64,000 bases of DNA from Pseudogracilibacillus sp037892545 (GCF_037892545.1 NZ_JBBKBG010000007.1:18040-82039), one strand, 5' to 3'. Numbered from the stretch's first letter, positions 47,419-56,218 are shown. The notes: generated by a model not told the origin, from the sequence alone. A program made the numbers and translations.

Positions 47419-47447
47419 TTGACAATAATACTATACGGGGGTATCGT
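47419..47447 (+). promoter_or_regulatory. csoR-copA-copZ promoter with CsoR operator
   Basis: TTGACA (47419-47424) is 17 bp from a TATCGT -10. The spacer carries ATACTATACGGGGGTATC, which closely matches the B. subtilis CsoR site (TACCCTACGGGGGTAT). Confidence 0.85.
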
Positions 47448-47476
47448 AAATATATAAAGATAAGGAAGTGATTCAT

Positions 47477-47782
47477 TTGGAGGAAAAATTCTTACATGAT
47501 CATCCGAGTAAACCAAGAACAAAAGATGAAATGCAAAAAATAATTAATCGTTTAAAACGAATTGAGGGTCAAGTTCGTGGAATACAGAAAATGGTGGAAG
47601 ATGATCGTTATTGTGTAGATATTTTAGTACAAATAAGTGCCATTCAATCGGCATTAAAAAATGTAGGATTTTCTATCACGGAACGACATATTAAACATTG
47701 TGTTAGTGATGCTATCAAACAAGGTGAAGGTAAGGAAACCATTGAAGAATTATTGAATGTCATGAAGCAGTTTTCTAAGTAA
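47477..47782 (+). CDS. csoR: Copper-sensing transcriptional repressor CsoR
   Basis: A 101-aa four-helix repressor with the Cu(I) ligands Cys46, His71 and Cys75 (DRYCVDIL, ERHIKHC). I prefer the TTG at 47477 because AAGGAAGTGAT, a near-perfect Shine-Dalgarno, lies 4 nt before it and overlaps the alternative GTG at 47468. First gene of csoR-copA-copZ. Confidence 0.96.
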   Translation: MEEKFLHDHPSKPRTKDEMQKIINRLKRIEGQVRGIQKMVEDDRYCVDILVQISAIQSALKNVGFSITERHIKHCVSDAIKQGEGKETIEELLNVMKQFSK

Positions 47783-47795
47783 GGAGGGAATTGTT

Positions 47796-50180
47796 ATGAG
47801 TGAAACAAATCATACTACACTTGGTGTAACAGGGATGACCTGTGCAGCTTGTTCTAATCGTGTTGAAAAGGTTTTGAATAAAACGGATGGGGTCAAGGCC
47901 CAAGTTAATTTAACAACAGAAAAGGCAACGATAGATTATGATCCAGAAAAAACCTCTATTGAGGATATATCGGAAAAAATAGAGAATGTTGGTTACGGTG
48001 TTCTAACGGAGAAAACAGAACTAGATGTCTTTCGGATGACTTGTGCAGCTTGCTCTAACCGTATTGAAAAGGTATTAAATAAACAAGAAGGAGTGAAACT
48101 TGCAACTGTAAACTTAACGACAGAAAGTGCGGCTATTGAATATAATCCCGGAATCGTTGATGTAAAAGACCTAATTGATAAAATTAAAAATATTGGTTAT
48201 GATGCAAAACCAAAGGCAAAAGCCGAAGACAAACAAACATATAAAGAAAAAGAATTAAAAAATATGAAGAAGAAATTAATTATTTCTGCTGTCCTATCTG
48301 CACCATTATTATTAACGATGCTTGTTCATTTATTAGGAATGAGTATACCAGATATATTCATGAATCCTTGGTTCCAATTTGCTTTAGCAACACCCGTTCA
48401 ATTTATCATCGGATGGCAATTTTATGAAGGAGCATATAAGAACCTACGTAATGGTGGAGCAAACATGGATGTACTTGTTGCATTAGGTACAAGTGCGGCT
48501 TATTTCTTTAGCTTATACGAAGCATTCAAGACTATTGGCAATCCAGAATATATGCCACATCTATACTTTGAAACGAGTGCCGTTTTGATTACGTTAATTT
48601 TGTTTGGTAAATATTTAGAAACGAGAGCCAAAAGTCAAACAACAAATGCTTTATCAAAATTGCTTAATTTACAAGCAAAAGAAGCTCGTGTAATTAGAGA
48701 TGGTAAAGAATTAATGATTCCTGTAGAAGAAGTTGTCGTTGGAGATCGCTTAATTGTCAAACCGGGAGAAAAGATACCGGTAGATGGTATGGTTGTAAAA
48801 GGTAGAACTTCGGTAGATGAATCCATGCTTACAGGAGAATCAATTCCAATTGAAAAGGATTCAGGGGCAAAATTAATTGGATCTACTATTAATAAAAATG
48901 GCTCCATTGAAATGGAAGCAACAAAAGTAGGAAAAGATACGGCCCTTGCATCTATTGTCAAGGTCGTGGAAGAAGCTCAAGGATCAAAGGCGCCAATTCA
49001 ACGATTAGCGGATGTTATTTCAGGTTATTTCGTTCCAATAGTGGTCGGTATTGCTATCCTTACTTTTATTATATGGATTACTTTAGTCGAGCCGGGTCAG
49101 TTAGAACCTGCTTTAGTTGCAGCAATTGCTGTACTTGTTATTGCCTGTCCATGTGCTTTAGGACTTGCAACACCAACATCAATTATGGTTGGAACAGGAA
49201 AAGCAGCAGAAAGTGGAATTTTATTTAAAGGTGGAGAACATCTGGAAGGGACACATAAATTAGAAGCAATTGTGCTTGATAAGACTGGTACAATCACAAA
49301 AGGAAAGCCGGAAGTAACAGATTTTTCAGGTGACGAAGAAACATTACAATTATTGGCTAGTGCAGAAAAAGGATCCGAACATCCACTTGCAGAAGCTATT
49401 GTGGCATACGCTACAGAGAATAGCATCGACTTCTTGGATGTAGATCATTTCTCAGCGATACCCGGTCATGGTATTGAAGCAACAATTTCTGAAAAAAACA
49501 TTCTTGTTGGTAATAGAAAGTTAATGAATGATCATCAAATTGATACAACAGGTTATGAAGAAAAATTAATAAATTATGAAACAGATGGTAAGACAGCGAT
49601 GTTGATTGCCATTGATGGTGAGTACCGGGGAACAGTTGCTGTTGCAGATACTATAAAAGAAACGGCTCCAGAGGCTATTAAGCAATTGAAAGATTTAGGA
49701 ATAGAAGTGTTTATGTTAACAGGTGATAATGAAAGAACAGCCAAAGCAATAGCAAAACAAGTTGGAATTGATCAGGTAATCGCTGAAGTATTACCCGAAG
49801 AAAAAGCAGCTAAAGTAAAAGCAATCCAAGAACAAGGTAAGAAAGTTGCAATGGTTGGGGATGGTGTTAATGATGCACCTGCACTTGTTACAGCGGATAT
49901 TGGGATTGCCATTGGAACTGGTACAGAAGTAGCAATTGAGGCTGCTGATGTTACGATTCTTGGTGGTGAGCTATTGCTTATACCGAAGGCAATTAAAATC
50001 AGTCATGCAACGATTAGAAATATCCGACAAAATCTATTCTGGGCATTCGGATATAATACAGCCGGAATACCAGTTGCAGCAATTGGATTACTTGCGCCGT
50101 GGATTGCTGGTGCAGCAATGGCATTAAGTTCTGTAAGTGTAGTTACTAACTCACTCCGTCTAAAACGAGTGAAGTTATAA
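47796..50180 (+). CDS. copA: Copper-exporting P1B-type ATPase CopA
   Basis: A 794-aa Cu(I) ATPase with two N-terminal HMA domains, each MTCAACSNR, the membrane CPC (IACPCALGLATP), DKTGTITKG, TGES and GDGVNDAPAL. Small oddities: the first HMA is about two residues short after the DGVK turn, and the second has Arg in place of the usual Gly before MTCAAC (FRMTCAAC). Both keep the CxxC ligands. AAGGAGGG ribosome-binding site. Confidence 0.98.
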   Translation: MSETNHTTLGVTGMTCAACSNRVEKVLNKTDGVKAQVNLTTEKATIDYDPEKTSIEDISEKIENVGYGVLTEKTELDVFRMTCAACSNRIEKVLNKQEGVKLATVNLTTESAAIEYNPGIVDVKDLIDKIKNIGYDAKPKAKAEDKQTYKEKELKNMKKKLIISAVLSAPLLLTMLVHLLGMSIPDIFMNPWFQFALATPVQFIIGWQFYEGAYKNLRNGGANMDVLVALGTSAAYFFSLYEAFKTIGNPEYMPHLYFETSAVLITLILFGKYLETRAKSQTTNALSKLLNLQAKEARVIRDGKELMIPVEEVVVGDRLIVKPGEKIPVDGMVVKGRTSVDESMLTGESIPIEKDSGAKLIGSTINKNGSIEMEATKVGKDTALASIVKVVEEAQGSKAPIQRLADVISGYFVPIVVGIAILTFIIWITLVEPGQLEPALVAAIAVLVIACPCALGLATPTSIMVGTGKAAESGILFKGGEHLEGTHKLEAIVLDKTGTITKGKPEVTDFSGDEETLQLLASAEKGSEHPLAEAIVAYATENSIDFLDVDHFSAIPGHGIEATISEKNILVGNRKLMNDHQIDTTGYEEKLINYETDGKTAMLIAIDGEYRGTVAVADTIKETAPEAIKQLKDLGIEVFMLTGDNERTAKAIAKQVGIDQVIAEVLPEEKAAKVKAIQEQGKKVAMVGDGVNDAPALVTADIGIAIGTGTEVAIEAADVTILGGELLLIPKAIKISHATIRNIRQNLFWAFGYNTAGIPVAAIGLLAPWIAGAAMALSSVSVVTNSLRLKRVKL

Positions 50181-50209
50181 AAACATCCTTTAAAGGAGGT
50201 GAAAACAGT

Positions 50210-50416
50210 ATGGAAAATAAATCAATAGATGTACAAGGTATGACTTGTGGTCATTGCAAAATGTCAGTTGAAGGTGCATTGAAAAAATTAGATGGCGTAT
50301 CAGCAGCTGAGGTTAATTTAGAAGCTGGAAAAGTAGATGTTACTTTTGATGAATCAAAGGTAAATGTTGATGCCATGAAAGATGCAATTGAAGAACAAGG
50401 CTATGATGTTGCCTAA
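50210..50416 (+). CDS. copZ: Copper chaperone CopZ
   Basis: A 68-aa HMA-domain protein with the Cu(I) motif GMTCGHCKMSVEG. It delivers Cu(I) to CopA, encoded immediately upstream. AAAGGAGGTG ribosome-binding site. Confidence 0.97.
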   Translation: MENKSIDVQGMTCGHCKMSVEGALKKLDGVSAAEVNLEAGKVDVTFDESKVNVDAMKDAIEEQGYDVA

Positions 50417-50427
50417 ATATACGAAAT

Positions 50428-50456
50428 AGGCTGGTTTTCATAGAGAAGACCAGCCT
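50428..50456 (+). terminator. Terminator of csoR-copA-copZ
   Basis: AGGCTGGT/ACCAGCCT stem with a 13-nt loop followed by TTTAA, 12 bp after the copZ stop. Confidence 0.88.
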
Positions 50457-50560
50457 TTTAATATACATTTAATAAGGTGTGAGGGTGGTTTCAAATTTGG
50501 ATAAATAATGTTACTTTCACTAAGGGAACCAATATGTTAACCATTAGAAATTAGATAGTA

Positions 50561-50950
50561 TTAAAGAACAAACTTTACCAACACTGACATCAACGTAAAA
50601 AATACTAAAATCCCAACAATAAAAATTGTAATCCAAAGAGCATTCCCTTTCTTTTGAAGAATTTTATACTCTTTATAAGTGATTTCTCCTTTTGCAAATC
50701 TTACCCCATTGTCATTCGGTTCAATAGAATAATGCTTTCCTTCTAAGTCCTCCAAAATAACTTTTGTAATTAAAGCGGACTTGTTCCCCATTTCCGTTTC
50801 AAGACTTACCCAATCATTTAATCTACTTTGGACTTCAAAACAGTTGCCACCTGCAAAGTCAACCCTAATTAATTTGTATAAGGAGCTTTCCCATATCTTT
50901 TTGGACATTTCATGAGTTTGTTGTTCAATAAAACTATAGGAAAAACACAA
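50561..50950 (-). CDS. Membrane-anchored protein of unknown function
   Basis: A 129-aa protein with a soluble N-terminal part and one C-terminal transmembrane segment (NALWITIFIVGILVFFTLMSVLVKFVL, about 103-129). The start is a TTG at 50950 behind GAGGTGAG. No family recognised and no metal motif seen. It stands alone between copZ and the multicopper oxidase. Confidence 0.65.
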   Translation of the reverse strand: MCFSYSFIEQQTHEMSKKIWESSLYKLIRVDFAGGNCFEVQSRLNDWVSLETEMGNKSALITKVILEDLEGKHYSIEPNDNGVRFAKGEITYKEYKILQKKGNALWITIFIVGILVFFTLMSVLVKFVL

Positions 50951-51170
50951 AATATCTCACCTCGACTTCACTTTTTCTCTGAACCAAAAAAGTGATTTAA
51001 GTACCAATTTACTTTTACTATATCATATGAAAATATTATAAACGGTTAATTAAAATTGTTATATAAATATTTTTAGTGGAACTTTTCGAAGGCAACAGTA
51101 GATTATTTCAAGGATACCTAAAATCTCTTGGCATTAACCAACGTTTTAGGATGAATTGTCAGCAAAATAA

Positions 51171-51213
51171 AAAGGGGCTGTACGTAATCCAAAACAATCG
51201 GTACAGCCCTTCT
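51171..51213 (-). terminator. Terminator after the multicopper oxidase
   Basis: GGGCTGTAC/GTACAGCCC stem followed by TTTTTATTTT on the minus strand, about 20 bp after the stop. Confidence 0.88.
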
Positions 51214-51232
51214 TAATGTTTATTCCGTAAAA

Positions 51233-52747
51233 TTAGTATACTTCTACTTGCCCCATCATACCGTTATCCTCATGCTCTAGAATATGGCAATGGTACATAT
51301 AGATTCCCTCTTCTGGAAAGGTGACGAGCAGTCTTACTCGTTCGCCCGGTTCAATAAGAACACTATCTTTCAGCCCTTGTTCATTCGGAGCTGGTTCCCT
51401 TCCATCACGCGATATGATTTTGAACTGAGTACCATGAATATGGAATGGATGTATCATTCCCCCCATTTCGTCTGGCTTGTTATAAACTTCCCAAACTTCC
51501 GAAACTCCTTTCTTTTGCCGCAAGTCAATCCGTTCAGGATCGAATTTCTTGCCGTTTATGGTGACCTTATCCATCATTCCAAACAGTTCGATCTTCTTGG
51601 AGACCGGTAAGGATTTTTCTTCTTCTTTAAGGAAGGTAGTGTCATCGGTCCAAGATATGGATTCCATTTCTTCCGTTCCGCCGTCGATATCCAAATCAAA
51701 AGGCAACAGAGCATTACCTTCTTCATCAGTAATGGCAATTGGCTCATCGGATTCCATCGCTGAAAAATCAATTAGGATTTCAGCGCGCTCCGATGGGGAC
51801 AGCGTAATCTCATCCATTTCAACCGGTTCATGCAATAACCCGCCATCTGAAGCAATCTGAGTAAATGTGGCCCCATTGCTTAAACGGAACGTGTAATTTC
51901 GGGCGTTCGCGCCGTTTAGGATTCGAAAACGCATCAGCGGTTTTGTCACAGTCAGTTTCGGATTAATCGTACCGTTAACGAGCGATACATCTCCGATTGT
52001 TCCATCACTGTTCATCAGATTTTTATAATCCAGTTGCTTGTTTTCGTCAAAGAGACGATCCTGAAAAATGAGAGGGATATCATCTACACCATAAGTATGT
52101 GGCAAAGCAGGAGCTTCTTCATCCGTCTCCTCCACGTAGAGCATTCCTGCAAGCCCTTTGAAAACTTGTTCAGCAGTCGATTTGTGTGGATGTGGGTGAT
52201 ACCACAATGTCGCTGCCGGCTGATCGGCTTTTAAGGTGACGATTTTACTTTCCCCCGGCTGAATTACATCACTCGGACCACCATCCTCAGTTCCCGGTAC
52301 TTCAAGACCGTGCCAGTGAAAGGTTGTTGGTTCGTTTAATTCATTCCGGACCTTCACTTTAACGGTTTCCCCCTCTTTCAACTGTAAAGTCGGACCCAAC
52401 AAATTCCCATTATATCCGTAAGTATTGGTTGGAGAGCCATCAAAGAATTGCGTCGTGCCTTCTTGTGCGACCACCTCATAATCGAAATCTGATTCCTTCT
52501 GTTTTTCTAGCAGGGGTGGTATTACTAACTCCTGAGTTCCTTTGGAGGCTTGAAGAGGGGGGATATTATCATGGTCCATGTGTTCTTCCATACCTTCCAT
52601 GTCCCCGTGGTTCATATCCATATTTTCTTCATGTTGCATTTCTCCAGATTCCATAGTTTGTTCTACAGACTGTTGTTCTGTTGTGATGTTTGTGCAACCC
52701 GTCAATATTAGTAACAAGCCTGCACCTGTCAATATACTTTTTTTCAT
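51233..52747 (-). CDS. Multicopper oxidase, lipoprotein (CueO/CotA-like)
   Basis: A 504-aa enzyme. A lipobox (LLLILTGC, Cys18) is followed by a Met/His/Asp-rich linker (about residues 38-62). All four copper-binding motifs are present: TTFHWHGLEV, WYHPHPHKS, HPFHIHGTQF and YMYHCHILEHEDNGMM. It probably oxidises Cu(I) to Cu(II) outside the membrane. The coding sequence looks visibly more GC-rich than the flanking genes, suggesting a separate origin. Confidence 0.95.
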   Translation of the reverse strand: MKKSILTGAGLLLILTGCTNITTEQQSVEQTMESGEMQHEENMDMNHGDMEGMEEHMDHDNIPPLQASKGTQELVIPPLLEKQKESDFDYEVVAQEGTTQFFDGSPTNTYGYNGNLLGPTLQLKEGETVKVKVRNELNEPTTFHWHGLEVPGTEDGGPSDVIQPGESKIVTLKADQPAATLWYHPHPHKSTAEQVFKGLAGMLYVEETDEEAPALPHTYGVDDIPLIFQDRLFDENKQLDYKNLMNSDGTIGDVSLVNGTINPKLTVTKPLMRFRILNGANARNYTFRLSNGATFTQIASDGGLLHEPVEMDEITLSPSERAEILIDFSAMESDEPIAITDEEGNALLPFDLDIDGGTEEMESISWTDDTTFLKEEEKSLPVSKKIELFGMMDKVTINGKKFDPERIDLRQKKGVSEVWEVYNKPDEMGGMIHPFHIHGTQFKIISRDGREPAPNEQGLKDSVLIEPGERVRLLVTFPEEGIYMYHCHILEHEDNGMMGQVEVY

Positions 52748-53186
52748 TTGTTCGCTCCTTTATTCGTCAAGTATAAGTTGTTGAAAATATCATTTCGGTT
52801 TTTGCATTTTAGATTTCTGATGAGTTATTTAGTTGTAATCACCACGAGTTAGAAAATTACCTTTAATACATTTTCCTCCTTCCCTTGCCATTCAATCTAT
52901 CGTCGCAATTATCATACCGAACAAATATCGAGAAATAATGCATAATTGGAGTAAAAACTAATCACTATTAAATTTAGATGTTGAGTATAAATGGATTATT
53001 CTACTGAAATGTCATTGATATTAAATGACATTGTATTTTTATAACCTTTTGTAATCCACTTGGAAAAGGAATGGAGATTTATTTTGGAAATATTCGTAAT
53101 TTACGTTTTGCAAGGTCTGCATATAATCTGCAAATTTACTGGTTAGAATATAAGCAAGCTTTATTTTATTAGGAGGGATTGTTTAA
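52748..53186. promoter_or_regulatory. Divergent oxidase/ydhK-like intergenic region
   Basis: A 439-bp AT-rich region. A clear tandem-repeat promoter for the ydhK-like gene lies at 53107-53149. On the oxidase side only a single AATGCA half site (about 52795-52810) with a degraded neighbour is visible. No ORF found. Confidence 0.6.
53107..53149 (+). promoter_or_regulatory. ydhK-like gene promoter with tandem TCTGCA repeats
   Basis: TCTGCA occurs at 53116-53121 and 53127-53132 (11 bp apart), preceded by TTTGCA at 53107-53112. The -10-like TAGAAT (53144-53149) begins 17 bp after the start of the last repeat. No consensus -35. Confidence 0.75.
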
Positions 53187-53819
53187 ATGCAAAGTAGAAA
53201 AATCGTAATAGGGATAATTACTATATTCACAGTACTTATCTTATCTGCATGTGCAGGTGCAAATGAAGAGGAGAATACAGAAACCGAATCTAATACGGAA
53301 GAAAATGTGGCTAATAATAATGAAATGGATATGGAGGAATCTGATACCAATGAAGATATGGAAGGCATGGATCATTCTGGTATGAACCATTCTAGCACTG
53401 GCGAAATTCCCGAAGGCTTACAAGAAGCGGACAACCCTTCTTATGAGGTTGGCAGCCAAGCAATTATTGAATCCGATCATATGCCGGGAATGAAAGGTGC
53501 AGAGGCAACAATCGTTGGAGCATATGATACCACGGTATATACTGTTTCCTACACGCCAACGACTGGTGGAGAACCAGTAGAAAATCATAAATGGGTTATT
53601 CATGAAGAGATTGAAGAAGCAGGAGATGAACCTTTTGAACCGGGTACTGAGGTGACCTTAAATACGGATCATATGGAAGGAATGAACGGGGCTGATGCAG
53701 TTATTGATTCTGCCGAAGAAACAACGGTATATATGGTTGATTTTGTAACAACTGATACAGGAGATGAAGTAAAAAACCACAAGTGGGTAACGGAAAGTGA
53801 ATTGTCATCAGTAGAATAA
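53187..53819 (+). CDS. YdhK family lipoprotein (two DUF1541 domains)
   Basis: A 210-aa lipoprotein (lipobox LILSAC, Cys22). A Met/His/Asp/Glu-rich linker (MDMEESDTNEDMEGMDHSGM region) is followed by two DUF1541 repeats at about 93-146 and 155-208, each with DHMxGMxGA and ENHKWV/KNHKWV. The family occurs with copper resistance genes; direct metal binding is likely but unproven. AGGAGGG ribosome-binding site. Confidence 0.9.
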   Translation: MQSRKIVIGIITIFTVLILSACAGANEEENTETESNTEENVANNNEMDMEESDTNEDMEGMDHSGMNHSSTGEIPEGLQEADNPSYEVGSQAIIESDHMPGMKGAEATIVGAYDTTVYTVSYTPTTGGEPVENHKWVIHEEIEEAGDEPFEPGTEVTLNTDHMEGMNGADAVIDSAEETTVYMVDFVTTDTGDEVKNHKWVTESELSSVE

Positions 53820-54073
53820 TTATTAAATTAGGGACTTATCCAAATCGGGTAGGTTCTTTTTTAGTAGTTGAATTGGGAGAGGTACTTGCTATTATTTACA
53901 TATATATAGGTAAGTTGTATAACTCTATCTGACACAATAAACATTCGTTGCTACTACTATGGAATAATCACCAAGATTAATGCACTTCTGAAATTTTAAT
54001 GAAAAGGGAAGGAGAACTACAAAGTTGACCTAGAAGGAGAGAGTAGAGAATAAAAGAAAGAATACAAAAAGAA
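53820..54073. other. Intergenic region after the ydhK-like gene
   Basis: A weak hairpin with a T-rich tail (about 53833-53865) could end the ydhK-like transcript. The rest is AT-rich without recognisable genes. Confidence 0.45.
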
Positions 54074-54484
54074 TTTAAGTAACAGAGCTAGTTAGAAATA
54101 CAACAAACTCCAAAATTATTCACCTTGTAGAAGAAACACAAGATGAACGCACACCATCTCAAGCGTTTGTAGATAAATTTGCAAAATATTATACACCTAT
54201 TATTATTTGGTGGGAGCTGGGGAACTTGGGCTTATCAAGGGCAAGCTGTTCTTGTCGTTGGTTGTCCTTGTGCATTAGTTATTTCAATTGTTTCAGCAAT
54301 TGGAAATGCAGCTAAAAAAGGTGTGCTTATCAAAGGCGGAATTTATCTAGGAGAAATGGGTGCCTTAAAAGCGATTGCTTTTGACAAAACTGGTGCATTA
54401 ACAAAAGGGATTCCTGTTGTAACAGATTTTAATGTGTTGAACAGTTAATGGTACATTCAACGACTTATTTTCACTTCTTTAAAA
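54074..54484 (+). pseudogene. Collapsed cad operon relic (cadA middle fused to cadD 3' end)
   Basis: From AAGTAACAGAGCTAGTT on, the sequence follows cadA at about 36180-36600, but lacks the segment coding IIAGLVAVVPPLL and the TPIS residues after CPCALVIS. DKTGTLT is changed to DKTGALT. After GTGTTGAACAGTTAA it switches abruptly to AATGGTACATTCAACG, matching the 3' end of cadD at about 38144-38172. It is thus a deleted second cadA-cadD copy. An ORF of 89 codons (54179-54448) survives but cannot be a working ATPase. Confidence 0.9.
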
Positions 54485-54564
54485 TATATCCGATAATTAA
54501 AGGGAGAATCTTTAAAGAAGATGTAAACCAATTTATTTAATATGGAGACACAGGATAGAATAGA

Positions 54565-54602
54565 AAGAACGCATCATAAGCTAAAATTTGATGTGTTCTT
54601 TT
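54565..54602. terminator. Bidirectional terminator
   Basis: AAGAACGCATCA and TGATGTGTTCTT stem with a short loop and seven T on the plus side, between the cad relic and the convergent transporter. Confidence 0.8.
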
Positions 54603-54608
54603 TTTCTC

Positions 54609-55562
54609 TTATGTGGTCTTACCTTTAGAGATAAACAATAAAATCTGAGTGATAATAGCAAGTATAGGTAATTCCAATAATGGACCTATAACTAATGTTA
54701 AAGCAATTAAAGGTTGATCCGGAAATGCTGTCATAGCAATTGCTAAAGCTATAGGTGAATTTCTAGCTAAAGTGGTCATATTCAAACTGACTTTATCAGA
54801 TTGCGAGAATTTCAGAAGCTGCCCAATTTTCCGGCCAACGATAAAGTTTATTACAAAATATAGAAGAATAGGGATTGTTAACTTCCACAATAAATTTAGG
54901 TTATCAAGTAGTAATTGTCCTTGAGAAGCAAACATTGCAACGATTGCAAGGCTTAGAGAAATAATTGGTAGCGCACTTAATTTCGATAATAGATTTTTAG
55001 CGAACTGTTGTTTACTTTTCAATAATGCTTTTGTTAAGACTGATAAAGCTAATGGGATGAATAATACAATCAGTATACTTTCAACCAAAAAGGAAAGTTC
55101 AATAAATCCTGTAGTTCCACCGAAAATTAGAAGATAAACGGGTAGTAAGAAAACCTGTAATAGTAAATTTAAAGGCAAAATAGCAGTTGATAAAGCAACA
55201 TTTCCCTTTGCTAAACCTGTAAAGATTATGTACCAATCAGTACAAGGAGTAACCATTAACATGATAAAACCAATATATAATGCAGGGTTATCACCTAAAA
55301 ATAGTAAAGCTAATAGCCACGCTAAAAGAGGTGTCCAAAGAAAATTCATGATGACTGTAGTAGATGTGAACTTTAAGTTTTTAAAAGACTTTCTTATTTC
55401 TTCAAAAGGAATTTGTAAGAAGGTAATATAAAGCATTGATATTAATAACGGTACAATAAAACTCTCTGCACTCGTTCTTATTGGTTCTAATTGTCCTAGA
55501 CTTATGCCTATGATTACTGCTAAGAAAATAATAAATGTATACATCTTTTCGAATAAACCCAT
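54609..55562 (-). CDS. Arsenic resistance / bile acid:sodium symporter (BASS) superfamily transporter
   Basis: A 317-aa protein of about ten transmembrane segments with TPCTDWYIIFTGLAKGNVALST, a motif resembling ACR3-type arsenite permeases. It sits just before the divergent ars operon. It is not ArsB, which follows at 56219. The substrate, arsenite or another anion, cannot be fixed by sequence alone. Confidence 0.82.
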   Translation of the reverse strand: MGLFEKMYTFIIFLAVIIGISLGQLEPIRTSAESFIVPLLISMLYITFLQIPFEEIRKSFKNLKFTSTTVIMNFLWTPLLAWLLALLFLGDNPALYIGFIMLMVTPCTDWYIIFTGLAKGNVALSTAILPLNLLLQVFLLPVYLLIFGGTTGFIELSFLVESILIVLFIPLALSVLTKALLKSKQQFAKNLLSKLSALPIISLSLAIVAMFASQGQLLLDNLNLLWKLTIPILLYFVINFIVGRKIGQLLKFSQSDKVSLNMTTLARNSPIALAIAMTAFPDQPLIALTLVIGPLLELPILAIITQILLFISKGKTT

Positions 55563-55689
55563 TTCATAATCACCCCAACGACAAGATAACTGTTATTCAC
55601 GCCATTTTACCACAGAGTAACGACTTTAAGTTTTTTAGTAACTGAGAAATATTATTGGTTTGTAACTTTAATACATAAAGTAAAATAGA

Positions 55690-55741
55690 CATCAATAATT
55701 ATACATGCATTATTGCTAAACGTGCTTTATGTATTATTGAT
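55690..55741. other. Inverted repeat in the ars intergenic region
   Basis: ATCAATAATTATACAT (about 55691-55706) and ATGTATTATTGAT (about 55729-55741) are inverted with small bulges. No T tract follows, so it may be an operator or a cruciform rather than a terminator. Confidence 0.5.
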
Positions 55742-55801
55742 ACAGGTTGTTGAATAAAACATCATTTTAAATGTCACATTTTAATGAAATATTTTATTGT
55801 A

Positions 55802-55823
55802 TATATAAGCAAATAGTTATATA
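55802..55823 (+). promoter_or_regulatory. Putative ArsR operator
   Basis: TATATAA and TTATATA are perfect inverted arms with 8 bp between, 36 bp before the arsR start, in the form typical of ArsR-family operators. Confidence 0.65.
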
Positions 55824-55858
55824 CTAATGTTGTAATGAAATTATAAGGAGGAGATGAT

Positions 55859-56203
55859 GTGCTGCAAACAACCATTGAAATGGAAAAGGCTGCAGTTATT
55901 TTAAAATTATTGGGTGATAAAACAAGATTAACGATTATGAAATTAATTGATAATCAAGCTTGTTGTGTCTGTGAATTTGTTGAAATATTTCAAGTCAGTC
56001 AGCCATCGATTAGTCAGCATTTACGTAAGTTGAAAGACTTAGGATTGGTTAAGGAAGAAAGAAAAGGGCAATGGATATTTTACTCCGTAGATAAGGAAAA
56101 TGAATATTATTCATTTATTAAACCTATTCTTGATCAATTACCTAATCAAGATTACAAATTAAAAGAACTTGAAGAAAATGGTACACGAATTTCTTGTTGT
56201 TAA
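55859..56203 (+). CDS. arsR: Arsenical resistance operon repressor ArsR
   Basis: A 114-aa winged-helix repressor with the As(III)-binding motif ACCVCEF (Cys36, Cys38), helix-turn-helix QVSQPSISQHLRKLK and a C-terminal CysCys. The start is a GTG at 55859 after AAGGAGG; the overlapping ATG is out of frame. First gene of the ars operon. Confidence 0.95.
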   Translation: MLQTTIEMEKAAVILKLLGDKTRLTIMKLIDNQACCVCEFVEIFQVSQPSISQHLRKLKDLGLVKEERKGQWIFYSVDKENEYYSFIKPILDQLPNQDYKLKELEENGTRISCC

Positions 56204-56218
56204 ATTGGAGGTATTATT

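Noticed and set aside
52795..52815. Fifth tandem-repeat promoter before the multicopper oxidase
   Set aside because: Only one AATGCA half site is present and the second hexamer at 10-11 bp does not match, so it was not counted in the regulon.
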